64,000 nucleotides of DNA, taken from positions 4,033,849 through 4,097,848 of the forward strand of contig OZ244866.1 in NCBI GenBank assembly GCA_965221185.1. Reading direction: 5' to 3'. Both the position numbers and the translations under genes were made by a program. Of this stretch, positions 6,623 through 15,056 are shown piece after piece. Below the pieces are notes generated by a model, which had not been told where the DNA came from, made no database searches, and worked only from the letters and a program-made list of their open reading frames with translations. The DNA is from Aldehydirespirator sp965221185. GTDB lineage: Bacteria > Actinomycetota > Acidimicrobiia > Acidimicrobiales > Aldehydirespiratoraceae. Every line of letters starts with the position of its first letter. The first letter of the stretch is position 1.

Positions 6623-8773
6623 TCAGCGATCAATCTGGCCGATGAGATACTCAGACAGCAGCAGCGTGCGCTGTATAAGGCTGATCCGCTGCACCGCCTC
6701 ATCAGGCGTTCCCCGATCCCCGGTCACGGGGCCTACTCCACACACCGCGGCCGTCCCGGATGGGACCAGGCCGGCGACCGAGGGCCAGGCCGACGACTCT
6801 CGTTCGAGGGGGATCTCCCATCGGGCCGAGGCAGCCTCCAGAGCTTCCACCAGAGGCCCATTGGTCGGGCGGTCAGCCATCGGGGGCCGGTCGGCCAGTT
6901 GGTTGAGACGCCATCTGGGCCCGCCCCGGCCGAGGATCTTGCGCATCGAGGCCTCGGCCTCCTCGGCGCGGGCCGGGTCGAGGTAAGACATCATCAGCGA
7001 CGCCTCCACCCGATGGGGAACGAACATCGGATGGCGCTCGGTCTTCAGGTCGAGCGCAGCTACGGAGAGGCGCCTGTTGGGCGAGCTGAGCCGGCCGATG
7101 GCGTCGACCTTCTCGCAGGTCCAGCCGACCACGGTCCTGCGCCGTCCGATCTGGCCCGGGCTGAGCCTGCGTCCTTCCACGGTCAGGTCGTAGCGGCGGC
7201 TTCCCCGCCGCTGGGTGATGATGCCGTTGCCGACGGTTCCCGGCCGGCAGACGAGCACCTGATCGGCGCGGGCCGCGGCCCGCTCGATCAGTTTGCGGCT
7301 TTGCACCCCGTCGAGGCCCTCGTCGGCGTACAGCAGCACGCCGAGCGGGAGCCTTCTCAAGCTTCGGACGCTGCGGAGGGCGCGCAACGCGTACTCCAGC
7401 ATCACCAGCGGGGCCCGGGAACGCCCGACCCCATCGCCGTAGAGCCACTCCGGGTCGCGGCGAAATCCCTGCCGCACGGTGTCGCCCGTGGACGGAACGT
7501 CGATGTGGGCCACCAGCAGCACGCCCCCTTCGAACCCTTTGGCCGTCTCGAACGTGTATGCCTCGGGCTCGTCGGTGAACTCCGGCACCGGCCGCATCCC
7601 AATATCGGCGAAGATCCGCCCCGCCCGCGCCGCGGCTCGCGACAGGCCCAGCGAGTCGTCGGTGCGGCTGGAGAGCTCCACCCACTGCTGCAGCGAGCGC
7701 TCCATGGGGTCCCGGCGCTGGGTGATGTACTGGAACGCCCGCTCGGAGGGGTCCGCGGTGCGGGCATCGACCGGCGGCGGCTGCGGGGTGCCGAAGTAGC
7801 GGGCGCTGGCCACCTCCACCAGGCGGTTGACGAACGCGGCGAAGTCCATGCCCACATAGGCCGCCCCCACCAGGTACGACCCGTGCTCGCCAAGGCTGGG
7901 CAGGCTGTTCACCTCCAGCACGTACAGGTTGTCCTCGGCGTCCATCCGCATGTCGACCCGGGCGCAGTCGTAGAGGCCTAGCGCCGAGAACGCACGCACC
8001 GCGATCTCCTGAGCCTGCGCAGTGAGCTCGTCGGAGATCGGCGCCGGGCACAGCGGCTGGATCGTGCGCCCGCTGCGGCCGGTCTTGTCCTCGTACGTAT
8101 AGATCTGGGGCCCGTCGCCGAAGCTCAGCATCACCGGCGGGAAGGGCTCGGGCGGGGCGTTGCCCAGCAGCCCCACGTTCACTTCCCAGCCGTCGATGTA
8201 CTGCTCGGCCAGGACGGGCTGGCGGAACCGGTCGAATATGACCTGCGCCGACTTCTTCAGCTCCTCGGCGTCGTTCACCACCGCGAGGCCGAAGGACACT
8301 GCCTCGTTCTTGGGCTTGACGATCATCGGATAGGGCAGATCGTCGGGGATCGGGGCCTCCGGGGTGTCCAGCACCGCGAAGTCGGGGGTGGGGATGTCGT
8401 TCTGGCGCAGGATCATCTTGGTGACGACCTTGTCCAGAGCCAGCGAGTGCCCCAGCGGCCCGGAGGCGACGTAGGGAATGCCGACCATCTCGAGGATGCT
8501 CGGCACGTGGGTGTAGCGAGCCTGGCCCTGCAGCCCGTAGGAGACGTTGAAAACCATGCCGGGACGTTCGCCCTTGACGACGCGGGGCATGAACGACTCC
8601 AGCTTGGAGATCAGCTCTTTGTCCGCTTCGAACGCCGTCACCTGGTGGCCGCCGCGACGCAAGGCCTCGGTGAGCCGCTTGATGGTGGCCAGGCCGATCT
8701 TCTCCTGGTTGGGCATGCCGAACAGGTTGATGACGTTGCGGCTGTCCCGGTTGTAGACGACGGCGACTCTCAT
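6623..8773 (-). CDS. ATP-grasp ligase (Ddl-like) fused to a degenerate M20 peptidase domain
   Basis: A 716-residue two-domain protein. Residues 1 to about 345 form a D-Ala-D-Ala-ligase-like ATP-grasp enzyme: substrate loop around GMVFNVSYGLQG, nucleotide-binding MIVKPKNEAVSFGLAVV, metal site DCARVDMRM and LEVNSLPSLG. Residues about 350-716 are a glutamate-carboxypeptidase-like M20 domain keeping LLVAHIDVPSTGD, but other positions are changed: the ADDKG-type block is GRSRAP, DEEIG is DEGLD, the EP ligand motif is RP, and the final histidine region reads DRGTPDE. Most zinc ligands are therefore missing. I start at ATG 8773 (MRVAVVYNRDS); a longer frame runs through a repeat and looks artefactual. 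The ggt and hutG-like genes follow at once. The product is unknown. Confidence 0.85.
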   Translation of the reverse strand: MRVAVVYNRDSRNVINLFGMPNQEKIGLATIKRLTEALRRGGHQVTAFEADKELISKLESFMPRVVKGERPGMVFNVSYGLQGQARYTHVPSILEMVGIPYVASGPLGHSLALDKVVTKMILRQNDIPTPDFAVLDTPEAPIPDDLPYPMIVKPKNEAVSFGLAVVNDAEELKKSAQVIFDRFRQPVLAEQYIDGWEVNVGLLGNAPPEPFPPVMLSFGDGPQIYTYEDKTGRSGRTIQPLCPAPISDELTAQAQEIAVRAFSALGLYDCARVDMRMDAEDNLYVLEVNSLPSLGEHGSYLVGAAYVGMDFAAFVNRLVEVASARYFGTPQPPPVDARTADPSERAFQYITQRRDPMERSLQQWVELSSRTDDSLGLSRAAARAGRIFADIGMRPVPEFTDEPEAYTFETAKGFEGGVLLVAHIDVPSTGDTVRQGFRRDPEWLYGDGVGRSRAPLVMLEYALRALRSVRSLRRLPLGVLLYADEGLDGVQSRKLIERAAARADQVLVCRPGTVGNGIITQRRGSRRYDLTVEGRRLSPGQIGRRRTVVGWTCEKVDAIGRLSSPNRRLSVAALDLKTERHPMFVPHRVEASLMMSYLDPARAEEAEASMRKILGRGGPRWRLNQLADRPPMADRPTNGPLVEALEAASARWEIPLERESSAWPSVAGLVPSGTAAVCGVGPVTGDRGTPDEAVQRISLIQRTLLLSEYLIGQIDR

Positions 8774-8800
8774 GGCCCAAACGTACCGCCCTCCCGACTT

Positions 8801-8949
8801 AGAGCGAGCGCGGGTAGGCAGTGAGCGCCTCGCGGCGAGAGGTTGTCTTTCCCGCTCTTGTTCGCTGCGCTCACGGGCCGCTCGGGCCACGGCCTCGCTC
8901 AGCGGCCCGCAGATTCCTCGTGAACTCATCGCCTACCCGCTCGGCCTCT
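8801..8949. repeat. dispersed inverted-repeat element, copy 2 (reference copy)
   Basis: A 149-bp element in the 323-bp gap between the divergent ATP-grasp/M20 and xdh operons. The ends form an imperfect terminal inverted repeat of about 25 bp: AGAGCGAGCGCGGGTAGGCA at 8801 against the complement of the right end, AGAGGCCGAGCGGGTAGGCG ending at 8949. The core CTTGTTCGCTGCGCTCACGG is almost identical in all copies. The remaining 147 bp before the ygfM-like start show no clear promoter. Confidence 0.85.
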
Positions 8950-9096
8950 TATCGGGACCGGGAGCGCGGTCCCAAGCGAATCCGAGCCGATGGGCGGCGT
9001 GGTGCGGCGGCTCGACCGCATTCCTCGCCGGAACCCTTGGCGGAGCAGGGGCGCCACTGAGAGATTCCACGCTGTGGACCGCTAGCGTTTCTGTCT

Positions 9097-9837
9097 GTGC
9101 CGCTTGTTACTGCGTACCACCGACCCAGCACTCTCGACGAGGCGCTAGGCCTGCTGAGCTCGCCTCAGCGGGTCGCTCTCGGAGGCGGGACGACAGTCAA
9201 TGCCGACCGCGAGCCGTCCGACTTGGAGGCCGTCGATCTGCAGGCGCTCGGGCTGGACGGCATCGCCGCTGCCGACGACGGACACCTGCGGCTGGGTGCC
9301 ACCGCCACCCTCGACGCGGTGTGGCGCTGCGAACAGCTTCCAGACTCGCTGCGGGAGCTGGCCCGGGCCGAGCAGCCGTCGACGATGCGGACGCTGGCCA
9401 CCGTGGGCGGTCTGGTCGCCAAGGGCCCTGCCGAGAGCGTGCTGCTGGCGGCCCTGCTCGCTCACGAGGCTCGGGTCGAGCTCGCCGGTCCCGGCAATGC
9501 CGGGCCGTCGCAGCGAAGCCTGGCCGAGCTTCTGGCCGCCGGGCTCACTCCGGGGTCGCTAATCACCGCGGTGGCTGTCGATCCCTCAGGACGCGCGGCG
9601 GTGGCCGGCACGGGACGTACCCGCGCGGATGTGCCCATCGTCGCGGCCTACGGGCGCCGAACCGAGGGCTTCGTGGCCATGGCCCTCACCGGGGTGGCCG
9701 ATCATCCCGTGCTGGTCGACGTGTACGACCCGACCGCAGGCCTGGAACCAGCGGGAGACTTCCGAGGCAGCCGCGAGTACCGACTCCACCTGGCTGGCAC
9801 GCTCACGGCCCGGGTCATGGAGGAGTTGTACCGATGA
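9097..9837 (+). CDS. short FAD-binding subunit of an XdhD-type molybdenum hydroxylase (YgfM-like)
   Basis: A 246-residue protein of the CoxM/XdhB FAD-subunit family, shorter than the usual 280-300 residues and near E. coli YgfM in size. The N-terminus YHRPSTLDEALGLLS and the dinucleotide loop VALGGGTTVNA are recognisable, followed by LRLGATATLDAV and TMRTLATVGGLVAKGPAES. In typical family members that last motif reads TIGGNIANASP, so one FAD-contact block is altered. The C-terminal domain (VPIVAAYGRR and following) is short. The start is GTG at 9097. The stop overlaps the next start as ATGA, so it is coupled to the xdhD-like gene. Confidence 0.85.
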   Translation: MPLVTAYHRPSTLDEALGLLSSPQRVALGGGTTVNADREPSDLEAVDLQALGLDGIAAADDGHLRLGATATLDAVWRCEQLPDSLRELARAEQPSTMRTLATVGGLVAKGPAESVLLAALLAHEARVELAGPGNAGPSQRSLAELLAAGLTPGSLITAVAVDPSGRAAVAGTGRTRADVPIVAAYGRRTEGFVAMALTGVADHPVLVDVYDPTAGLEPAGDFRGSREYRLHLAGTLTARVMEELYR

Positions 9838-12770
9838 CCATCGACGTCACCTTCGAGCTGAACGGCGCTCCGGTCACTCTGGCCGTAGAGCCCCACCACA
9901 CTCTGCGGGAGGTCCTCCGCCGGCTCGGCATGTTCTCGGTGCACTACGGCTCCGACAGCGGCGAGACCGGCGCGGCCGCGGTGCTCTACGACGGCCGGCT
10001 CGCCTCCGCCGACGTGATCCTGGCCGCCTCCGCCGGCGGACACTCGATAACCACTGTCGAGTCGCTCAACGTCTCGCCTGAGCTGCATCCCATCCAGACC
10101 GCCTTCGTGGCCGTCGGAGCGTTCCAGTCGGGCTATTCCGCGGGTGCGATGATCCTCGGGACCCTCGCCCTGCTGGCGGAGAACCCCGACCCGTCCGACG
10201 AGGAGATCCGAGACATGCTGTCGGGCATCCTCGACCGCGAGACCGCCTACACGAAGCCGGTGGAGGCCGTCAAGCGGGCTGCGGCGGTGCAGCGGGGCGA
10301 GCAGACCGAGCCGTTCGCGCCGCTCGTCCTCGAGCCGCTCACCGACGGCTACCGCCCCGCCCCCAACGGTGACTCCCACGGACCGGCCCCCCAAGCGCCC
10401 CAGGCCGTTCCCCGCCTGGTGCCGTCGCGGGAGGTGCCGGACATGGCCGTGGTCGGCAAGCCCGAAATCAAGGTCGACGCGGTGCGCCTGGCCAAGGGCA
10501 ACCCCGCTTTCACCGACGACATAGAGCCTCGGGGGATGCTGTACGCCAAGGTTCTGCGCAGCCCTCACGCCCACGCCCGCATCCTGGCTATCGACGACTC
10601 GAAGGCCCGGGCCGTCCCCGGCGTGCACGAGGTGCTGCACTACGGCAACACCCCCCGGGTGAAGTACGCCTCCGGTGGGCAGAGCTGGCCCAACCCCCAC
10701 CCCTACGACCAGGTGAGCTTCGATGACCGGGTCCGCCACGTGGGCGACCGGGTGGCGGCGGTGGCCGCCGAGACCATCGAGGCGGCCGAGGAGGCCTTGC
10801 GGCTCATCGAGGTCACCTACGAGGTTCTGCCCGCGGTGTTCGACGAGCGCGACGCCATGGACCCCGACGCTCCCAAGATCCACGATGAGGACGACACCAC
10901 CCACATCTGCGACCCCCAGCGCAACCTCGTACATCACATGGCGGCCACGCGCGGCGATGTGGACGCCCAACTGGCCGCCGCGCCCCACGTCTTCGAGCAG
11001 ACGTTCAGGGTGCACCAGGTGCAGCAGTGCCCCATCGAGCCTCACATCTCGATGGCCTGGATCGACTCCGACGAGCGCATGGTGGTGCGCACCGCCACCC
11101 AGGTGCCGTTCCACACCCGCCGGATGCTGGCTCCGCTCATCGGCATGGAGATCAAGGACATCCGGGTCATCAAGCCCCGCATCGGCGGTGGGTTCGGTGC
11201 CAAGCAGGAGATGCTGATCGAGGACATCGTCGCCCACCTGGCCATCGCCACCCGCCGCCCGGTGCGCCTCGAGCTCGACCGGGCCGAGGAGTTCTACGCC
11301 AGCCGCACCCGCCATCCCCAGACCATCACGTTCCGCACCGCGGCGGACGACGACGGCGCCCTGCTGGCCCAGGAGATGCGCATCATCGGCAACACCGGCC
11401 CTTACGGCACCCACGGCTTCACCGTTCAGATCGTGTCGGGGCTGCGCGGGCTCACGTCGTACAACGCGGCATCCAAGCGCTTCGACTGCCACGTCGTCTA
11501 CACCAACATCCCGGTGCCGGGCGCCTACCGGGGCTACGGCGCCCCCCAGGCCGAATTCGCCCTGGAAGCCCACATGGAGGACATCGCACGGTCGCTCGAT
11601 CTCGATCCGATCGACTTCAAGCGCCGCAACTGGGTGAAGGTGGGCGACGAGATGGACATCGCCCCCCACCTTGGCGAGCGGGCCGTGGCCGAAGAGCAGC
11701 TCGCCGAGTACCCCAAGGTCATGTCGTCGGGCATCGAGGAGTGCGTGGCCCAGGGGCAGCGCGAGATCGGCTGGCACCGCCGCGGCGACGAGTCCTGGAA
11801 GGCCCCCGCCGACCGGCCCAACATCCGGCGGGGCCTCGGCTTCGCCTTCTGCATGCACGGCACGGCCATCCCGTTCCTCGACATGGGCGGCTGCTCCATC
11901 AAGCTCAACGACGACGGCTCGTTCAACATGCTCATCGGGGCCACCGACCTTGGCACCGGCGCCGACACCGTGATCGGCCAGATCGCGGCCGAGGTGCTCG
12001 GTGTGCCCCTCGACGACATCAAGGTGTACTCCAGCGACACCGACATGACCCCGTTCGACACCGGCGCCTACGCCTCGTCCACCACCTACATCTCGGGCAC
12101 GGCCGCGCTGCGGGCCGCGGAGGCGGTGCGGGTGAGGCTCAAGGAGCGGGCCGCCATGCTGCTCGAGGTGGACGAGCCCTGCACCATCGAACTGCGCGAC
12201 CGCCGGGCCTACGCGGCCGACGGCCGCTCGGTGAGCCTGGAGGAGATAGCGCTCGACTCGCTGCACTGGCAGGACCAGGAGCAGATCATGGGTACCGCGT
12301 CGCATGTGTCGCCCGACTGCCCGCCCCCGTTCGCGGCCCAGTTCGCCGAGGTGGAGGTGGATGTCGACACCGGCCAGGTCACGGTGACCAAGCTGGTGAT
12401 GGCGGTGGACTGCGGGGTGGCAATCAACCCGGTCACGGCCAGCGGCCAGGTGGAGGGCGGCATGATCCAGGCCCTCGGCTACGCCCACTGCGAGGAGATC
12501 GTGCTCGACGGCGACGGGCGCATGGTCAACCCGTCGTTCGGCCCGTACAAGATCTACCGGGCCGACGAGATGCCCGAGACCGTCGTGTACCTGGTCCAGA
12601 CCATGGAGGACAGCGGTCCGTTCGGGGCCAAGGCGGTGGCCGAGATCCCAAAGGACGGAGTGGCCCCGGCGGTGCGCAACGCCATCCTCGATGCCACCGG
12701 CACCGCCATCAACGAACTGCCCTTCACGCCGGAGCGGGTTTGGGCGGCCCTGCAATCCGCCGAGGGCTAG
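9834..12770 (+). CDS. xdhD: XdhD-type molybdenum hydroxylase, [2Fe-2S]-like domain fused to Mo subunit, all cluster cysteines replaced
   Basis: A 978-residue fusion. Residues 1-140 align with the two-cluster [2Fe-2S] domain of xanthine dehydrogenases, but every cysteine ligand is changed: S40, T45, A48 and A59 for cluster one; S99, S102, D134 and E136 for cluster two. Residues about 200-978 are a molybdopterin subunit with intact motifs: GGGFGAKQEM near 452, GAYRGYGAPQ near 563, DLGTGADT near 705, and the catalytic glutamate in GAKAVAEIP near 936. Several blocks (GGQS, RHVGDRVAAV) resemble E. coli XdhD/YgfN, which from memory is similarly cysteine-poor here. The ATG overlaps the ygfM-like stop. 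Purine hydroxylation is inferred. Confidence 0.9.
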   Translation: MTIDVTFELNGAPVTLAVEPHHTLREVLRRLGMFSVHYGSDSGETGAAAVLYDGRLASADVILAASAGGHSITTVESLNVSPELHPIQTAFVAVGAFQSGYSAGAMILGTLALLAENPDPSDEEIRDMLSGILDRETAYTKPVEAVKRAAAVQRGEQTEPFAPLVLEPLTDGYRPAPNGDSHGPAPQAPQAVPRLVPSREVPDMAVVGKPEIKVDAVRLAKGNPAFTDDIEPRGMLYAKVLRSPHAHARILAIDDSKARAVPGVHEVLHYGNTPRVKYASGGQSWPNPHPYDQVSFDDRVRHVGDRVAAVAAETIEAAEEALRLIEVTYEVLPAVFDERDAMDPDAPKIHDEDDTTHICDPQRNLVHHMAATRGDVDAQLAAAPHVFEQTFRVHQVQQCPIEPHISMAWIDSDERMVVRTATQVPFHTRRMLAPLIGMEIKDIRVIKPRIGGGFGAKQEMLIEDIVAHLAIATRRPVRLELDRAEEFYASRTRHPQTITFRTAADDDGALLAQEMRIIGNTGPYGTHGFTVQIVSGLRGLTSYNAASKRFDCHVVYTNIPVPGAYRGYGAPQAEFALEAHMEDIARSLDLDPIDFKRRNWVKVGDEMDIAPHLGERAVAEEQLAEYPKVMSSGIEECVAQGQREIGWHRRGDESWKAPADRPNIRRGLGFAFCMHGTAIPFLDMGGCSIKLNDDGSFNMLIGATDLGTGADTVIGQIAAEVLGVPLDDIKVYSSDTDMTPFDTGAYASSTTYISGTAALRAAEAVRVRLKERAAMLLEVDEPCTIELRDRRAYAADGRSVSLEEIALDSLHWQDQEQIMGTASHVSPDCPPPFAAQFAEVEVDVDTGQVTVTKLVMAVDCGVAINPVTASGQVEGGMIQALGYAHCEEIVLDGDGRMVNPSFGPYKIYRADEMPETVVYLVQTMEDSGPFGAKAVAEIPKDGVAPAVRNAILDATGTAINELPFTPERVWAALQSAEG

Positions 12771-12846
12771 ACGCCTCCGGCTTTCATCGCGCTTTCTCGC
12801 TCAGATGACAGGAAATCGCGACGAAAGCCAGCGGGAGGCGCCGGGG

Positions 12847-14187
12847 ATGATCATCGGGGCCGACTGGGCTGTCACTGCCGCCCTGGACGAGCCCCGCCGC
12901 AACTGGGCGTTGCGGGTGGTCAACGGGCTCATCGACGACTCCGGCCCCGCGAACGAGCTGAGGGCTCTCTATCCCGGCGACGACTTCTGTGACGGTGCGG
13001 GCTGCGTGCTGTTGCCCGGCTTCGTGAACGCCCACGTGCACCTCTATGGCGTGCTGGCCCACGGAGTCCCCGCCCCGGCCCAGCCGCCCGCCGACTTCTG
13101 GGGCTTCCTGGACGACTATTGGTGGCCCCTGGTGGAGAACGCCCTCGACCACGAGATGATCGCCGCCGCGGCCGCGTGGGTGACCGCCGACCTGGCCGCG
13201 AGCGGCACGACCAGCTTCTTCGACATATTGGAGGCCCCCAACGCGCTGCCCGGCGCCCTGTTGGCGGAGCAGGACGCGGTGGCTCGCAGCGGGCTGCGGG
13301 GGGTGCTGTCCTTCGAGGCCACCGAGCGGATGGGAGCAGCCAACGGCCAGTCCGGACTCGACGAGAACATCCGCTTCATCGAGGCGTGCCGGGCTGACGG
13401 CGGCTCGTCGGGCGCGGGGACCCGGGTGTCCGGCGCCATGTGCATCCACACCACCTTCACCTGCAGCGAGCCGTTCATCCGCCAGGCCTTCGAGGCGGCT
13501 ACCGACCTGGACGTGTTCTGCCACGCCCATGTGAACGAGGGGGTCCACGAAGGTCTCTGGTGCGAGGAGCACCACGGCATGCGCACCCTCGAGTTCTACG
13601 AGCGGATTGGTGCGGCGTCGCCCCGCTTCCAGGCCAGCCAGTGCGTGCAGTTGTCGCGGCGCGAGATCGACATCATCTCGGACACCGGCGTCAGGGTGTC
13701 GCACATGCCGCTGTCCAACTGCGAGGTGGGCGGCGGGATCGCCCCCGTCCTTGAGATGCTGGAGCGGGGCGTCACCGTGGGCCTCGGCTCCGACGGCTAC
13801 CTCAACGACATGTTCGCAGTGATGCGGGGCGCCTTCCTGCTGCACCGGGCGGCCACTCTGGACCCCGGCGCCATCAGCGCGGCCACTGTGCTGCACATGG
13901 CCACCGAGGGCTCGGCCCGCACGCTCGGCCTGGAGCAGGTGGGGCGGCTGGAACCCGGATGGCACGCCGACCTGCAGCTGGTCGCCGTCGACGGCCCCCG
14001 GGGCCTGCCCACACCGGTGGAGGCCCACAACCTGCTCGACCAGCTGGTGCTGTGGCGCAACGGCTCCCACGTCGGAAAGGTGATGGTGGGCGGGGACTGG
14101 ATCGTCAACGACGGTGAGGTGATCGGCGCAGACCTGGGCGAGCTGCGAGCCCGCACCCTCGAACAAGCTGCGAGACTGTGGTCGTGA
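12847..14187 (+). CDS. ssnA: SsnA-like amidohydrolase
   Basis: A 446-residue metal-dependent amidohydrolase whose motifs fit the SsnA branch found beside xdhD-type enzymes: FVNAHVHLYG, DVFCHAHVNEG, HMPLSNCEVGGGIAP and GLGSDGYLNDMF. A phenylpropionate-like insertion seen in some relatives is absent. In E. coli ssnA lies in the ygfK-ssnA-ygfM-xdhD group, so this order supports a shared purine-related pathway; the reaction is not known. I chose ATG 12847 (MIIGADWAV) because GGGAGG precedes it and the amidohydrolase fold begins there; ATG 12805 is in frame without a ribosome site. It is only distantly similar to the amidohydrolase at 2495. Confidence 0.82.
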   Translation: MIIGADWAVTAALDEPRRNWALRVVNGLIDDSGPANELRALYPGDDFCDGAGCVLLPGFVNAHVHLYGVLAHGVPAPAQPPADFWGFLDDYWWPLVENALDHEMIAAAAAWVTADLAASGTTSFFDILEAPNALPGALLAEQDAVARSGLRGVLSFEATERMGAANGQSGLDENIRFIEACRADGGSSGAGTRVSGAMCIHTTFTCSEPFIRQAFEAATDLDVFCHAHVNEGVHEGLWCEEHHGMRTLEFYERIGAASPRFQASQCVQLSRREIDIISDTGVRVSHMPLSNCEVGGGIAPVLEMLERGVTVGLGSDGYLNDMFAVMRGAFLLHRAATLDPGAISAATVLHMATEGSARTLGLEQVGRLEPGWHADLQLVAVDGPRGLPTPVEAHNLLDQLVLWRNGSHVGKVMVGGDWIVNDGEVIGADLGELRARTLEQAARLWS

Positions 14188-14222
14188 CCAGCGCGGGTTC
14201 CGTCATGGGGTGGCGGGGATGA
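14184..14222 (+). CDS. 12-codon relay mini-ORF between ssnA and xdhC
   Basis: The GTG at 14184 overlaps the ssnA stop (GTGA). Twelve codons (MTSAGSVMGWRG) end in a TGA at 14220-14222 that overlaps the xdhC ATG (ATGA, 14219-14222). The start-to-start distance is 35 bases, the same as at two other relays in this window. No tandem duplication is still visible here. It probably carries terminating ribosomes to xdhC. Confidence 0.45.
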   Translation: MTSAGSVMGWRG

Positions 14223-15025
14223 GCCTGCTGCACCAGCTGTCTGGGGCCGTGGATTCGGGCGTGGCCGTGGCCTCCGCCACCGTCGTGGACACGTCGCGCT
14301 CTGTGCCGCGGCGGGCCGGGGCCAAGATGCTGGTGTATCGCGACGGCAGCATCGCAGGCACCGTCGGGGGCGGTGAGATGGAGGCCCGGGTGGTGGCCGA
14401 GGCGGTGGCCGCGCTCGGCGATGGCCGCTGCCGTCTACTGTCGTACCGCCTTGTCGATCCTGTCCGGGGCGACCCCGGCGTCTGCGGGGGCGACGTTCAG
14501 ATATTCGTGGAGCCGCACATGCCCAAGCCGACCGTCATAGTCATGGGATACGGCCACGTGGGACGGGCCGTCGCCCAGTTGGCCCACTGGGTGGGCTTCC
14601 GGGTGGTGGCCACCGACGACCGGTCCGGGATGCAGGACGACCCCGCCAGCCAGCCGGACGGCGCCGGTTCCTTTGGCGGGGACAGCGCAGACGCAGTACC
14701 CGACGAGCTGGTGATCGGCACCGTCGACGACCTTCTTGCCGGGCGGGCGCTCGACGCCGATGTGTCGGTGGTGCTGGTGACCCGCAACGTGGACGTGGAC
14801 TCGGCCGCCCTGCCAGCTCTGCTGGCCACCGGCGCCGGCTACGTGGGGGTGATGGGCAGCGAGCGCCGCTGGGCCACCACCCGGGCCCGCCTGGAAGCCG
14901 AGGGTGTGGACCGGACCGCGCTCGACCGGGTTCATGCCCCCATCGGCATCGAGGTCGGCGCCGAGACCCCGGAGGAGATCGCGCTGAGCGTCATGGCAGA
15001 GGTGGTCGCCCATCGCCGGTCCTGA
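14219..15025 (+). CDS. xdhC: XdhC/CoxI-family molybdenum hydroxylase maturation factor
   Basis: A 268-residue protein of the XdhC/CoxI family, which binds sulfurated molybdenum cofactor and helps insert it into xanthine-dehydrogenase-type enzymes. The N-terminal domain has ATVVDTSRSVPRRAGAKMLV and GTVGGGEMEARVV; the C-terminal Rossmann domain starts VIVMGYGHVGRAVAQLA and ends in GAETPEEIALSVMAEVV, both typical. I prefer ATG 14219 over in-frame GTG 14210 because the ATGA overlap with the preceding mini-ORF explains how translation reaches it. Its place after xdhD and before yqeB fits a maturation role for the XdhD-like enzyme. Confidence 0.9.
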   Translation: MSLLHQLSGAVDSGVAVASATVVDTSRSVPRRAGAKMLVYRDGSIAGTVGGGEMEARVVAEAVAALGDGRCRLLSYRLVDPVRGDPGVCGGDVQIFVEPHMPKPTVIVMGYGHVGRAVAQLAHWVGFRVVATDDRSGMQDDPASQPDGAGSFGGDSADAVPDELVIGTVDDLLAGRALDADVSVVLVTRNVDVDSAALPALLATGAGYVGVMGSERRWATTRARLEAEGVDRTALDRVHAPIGIEVGAETPEEIALSVMAEVVAHRRS

Positions 15026-15056
15026 CCCGACGGGGGCCGCGCCCGGACCGCTTTGT

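Noticed and set aside
8801..8949. Dispersed elements as simple terminators
   Set aside because: Length, defined inverted-repeat ends, presence between divergent genes (copy 2) and an interrupted copy fit a mobile repeat better, though a terminator effect is not excluded.
8772..9833. Plus frame joining upstream sequence to xdhD as one giant protein
   Set aside because: The region overlaps the ygfM-like gene in another frame; xdhD starts at the ATGA overlap at 9834.
9702..12755. Thousand-codon minus frame opposite xdhD
   Set aside because: Composition is the complement of xdhD codons (Val/Gly/His-rich) and no family motif is present.
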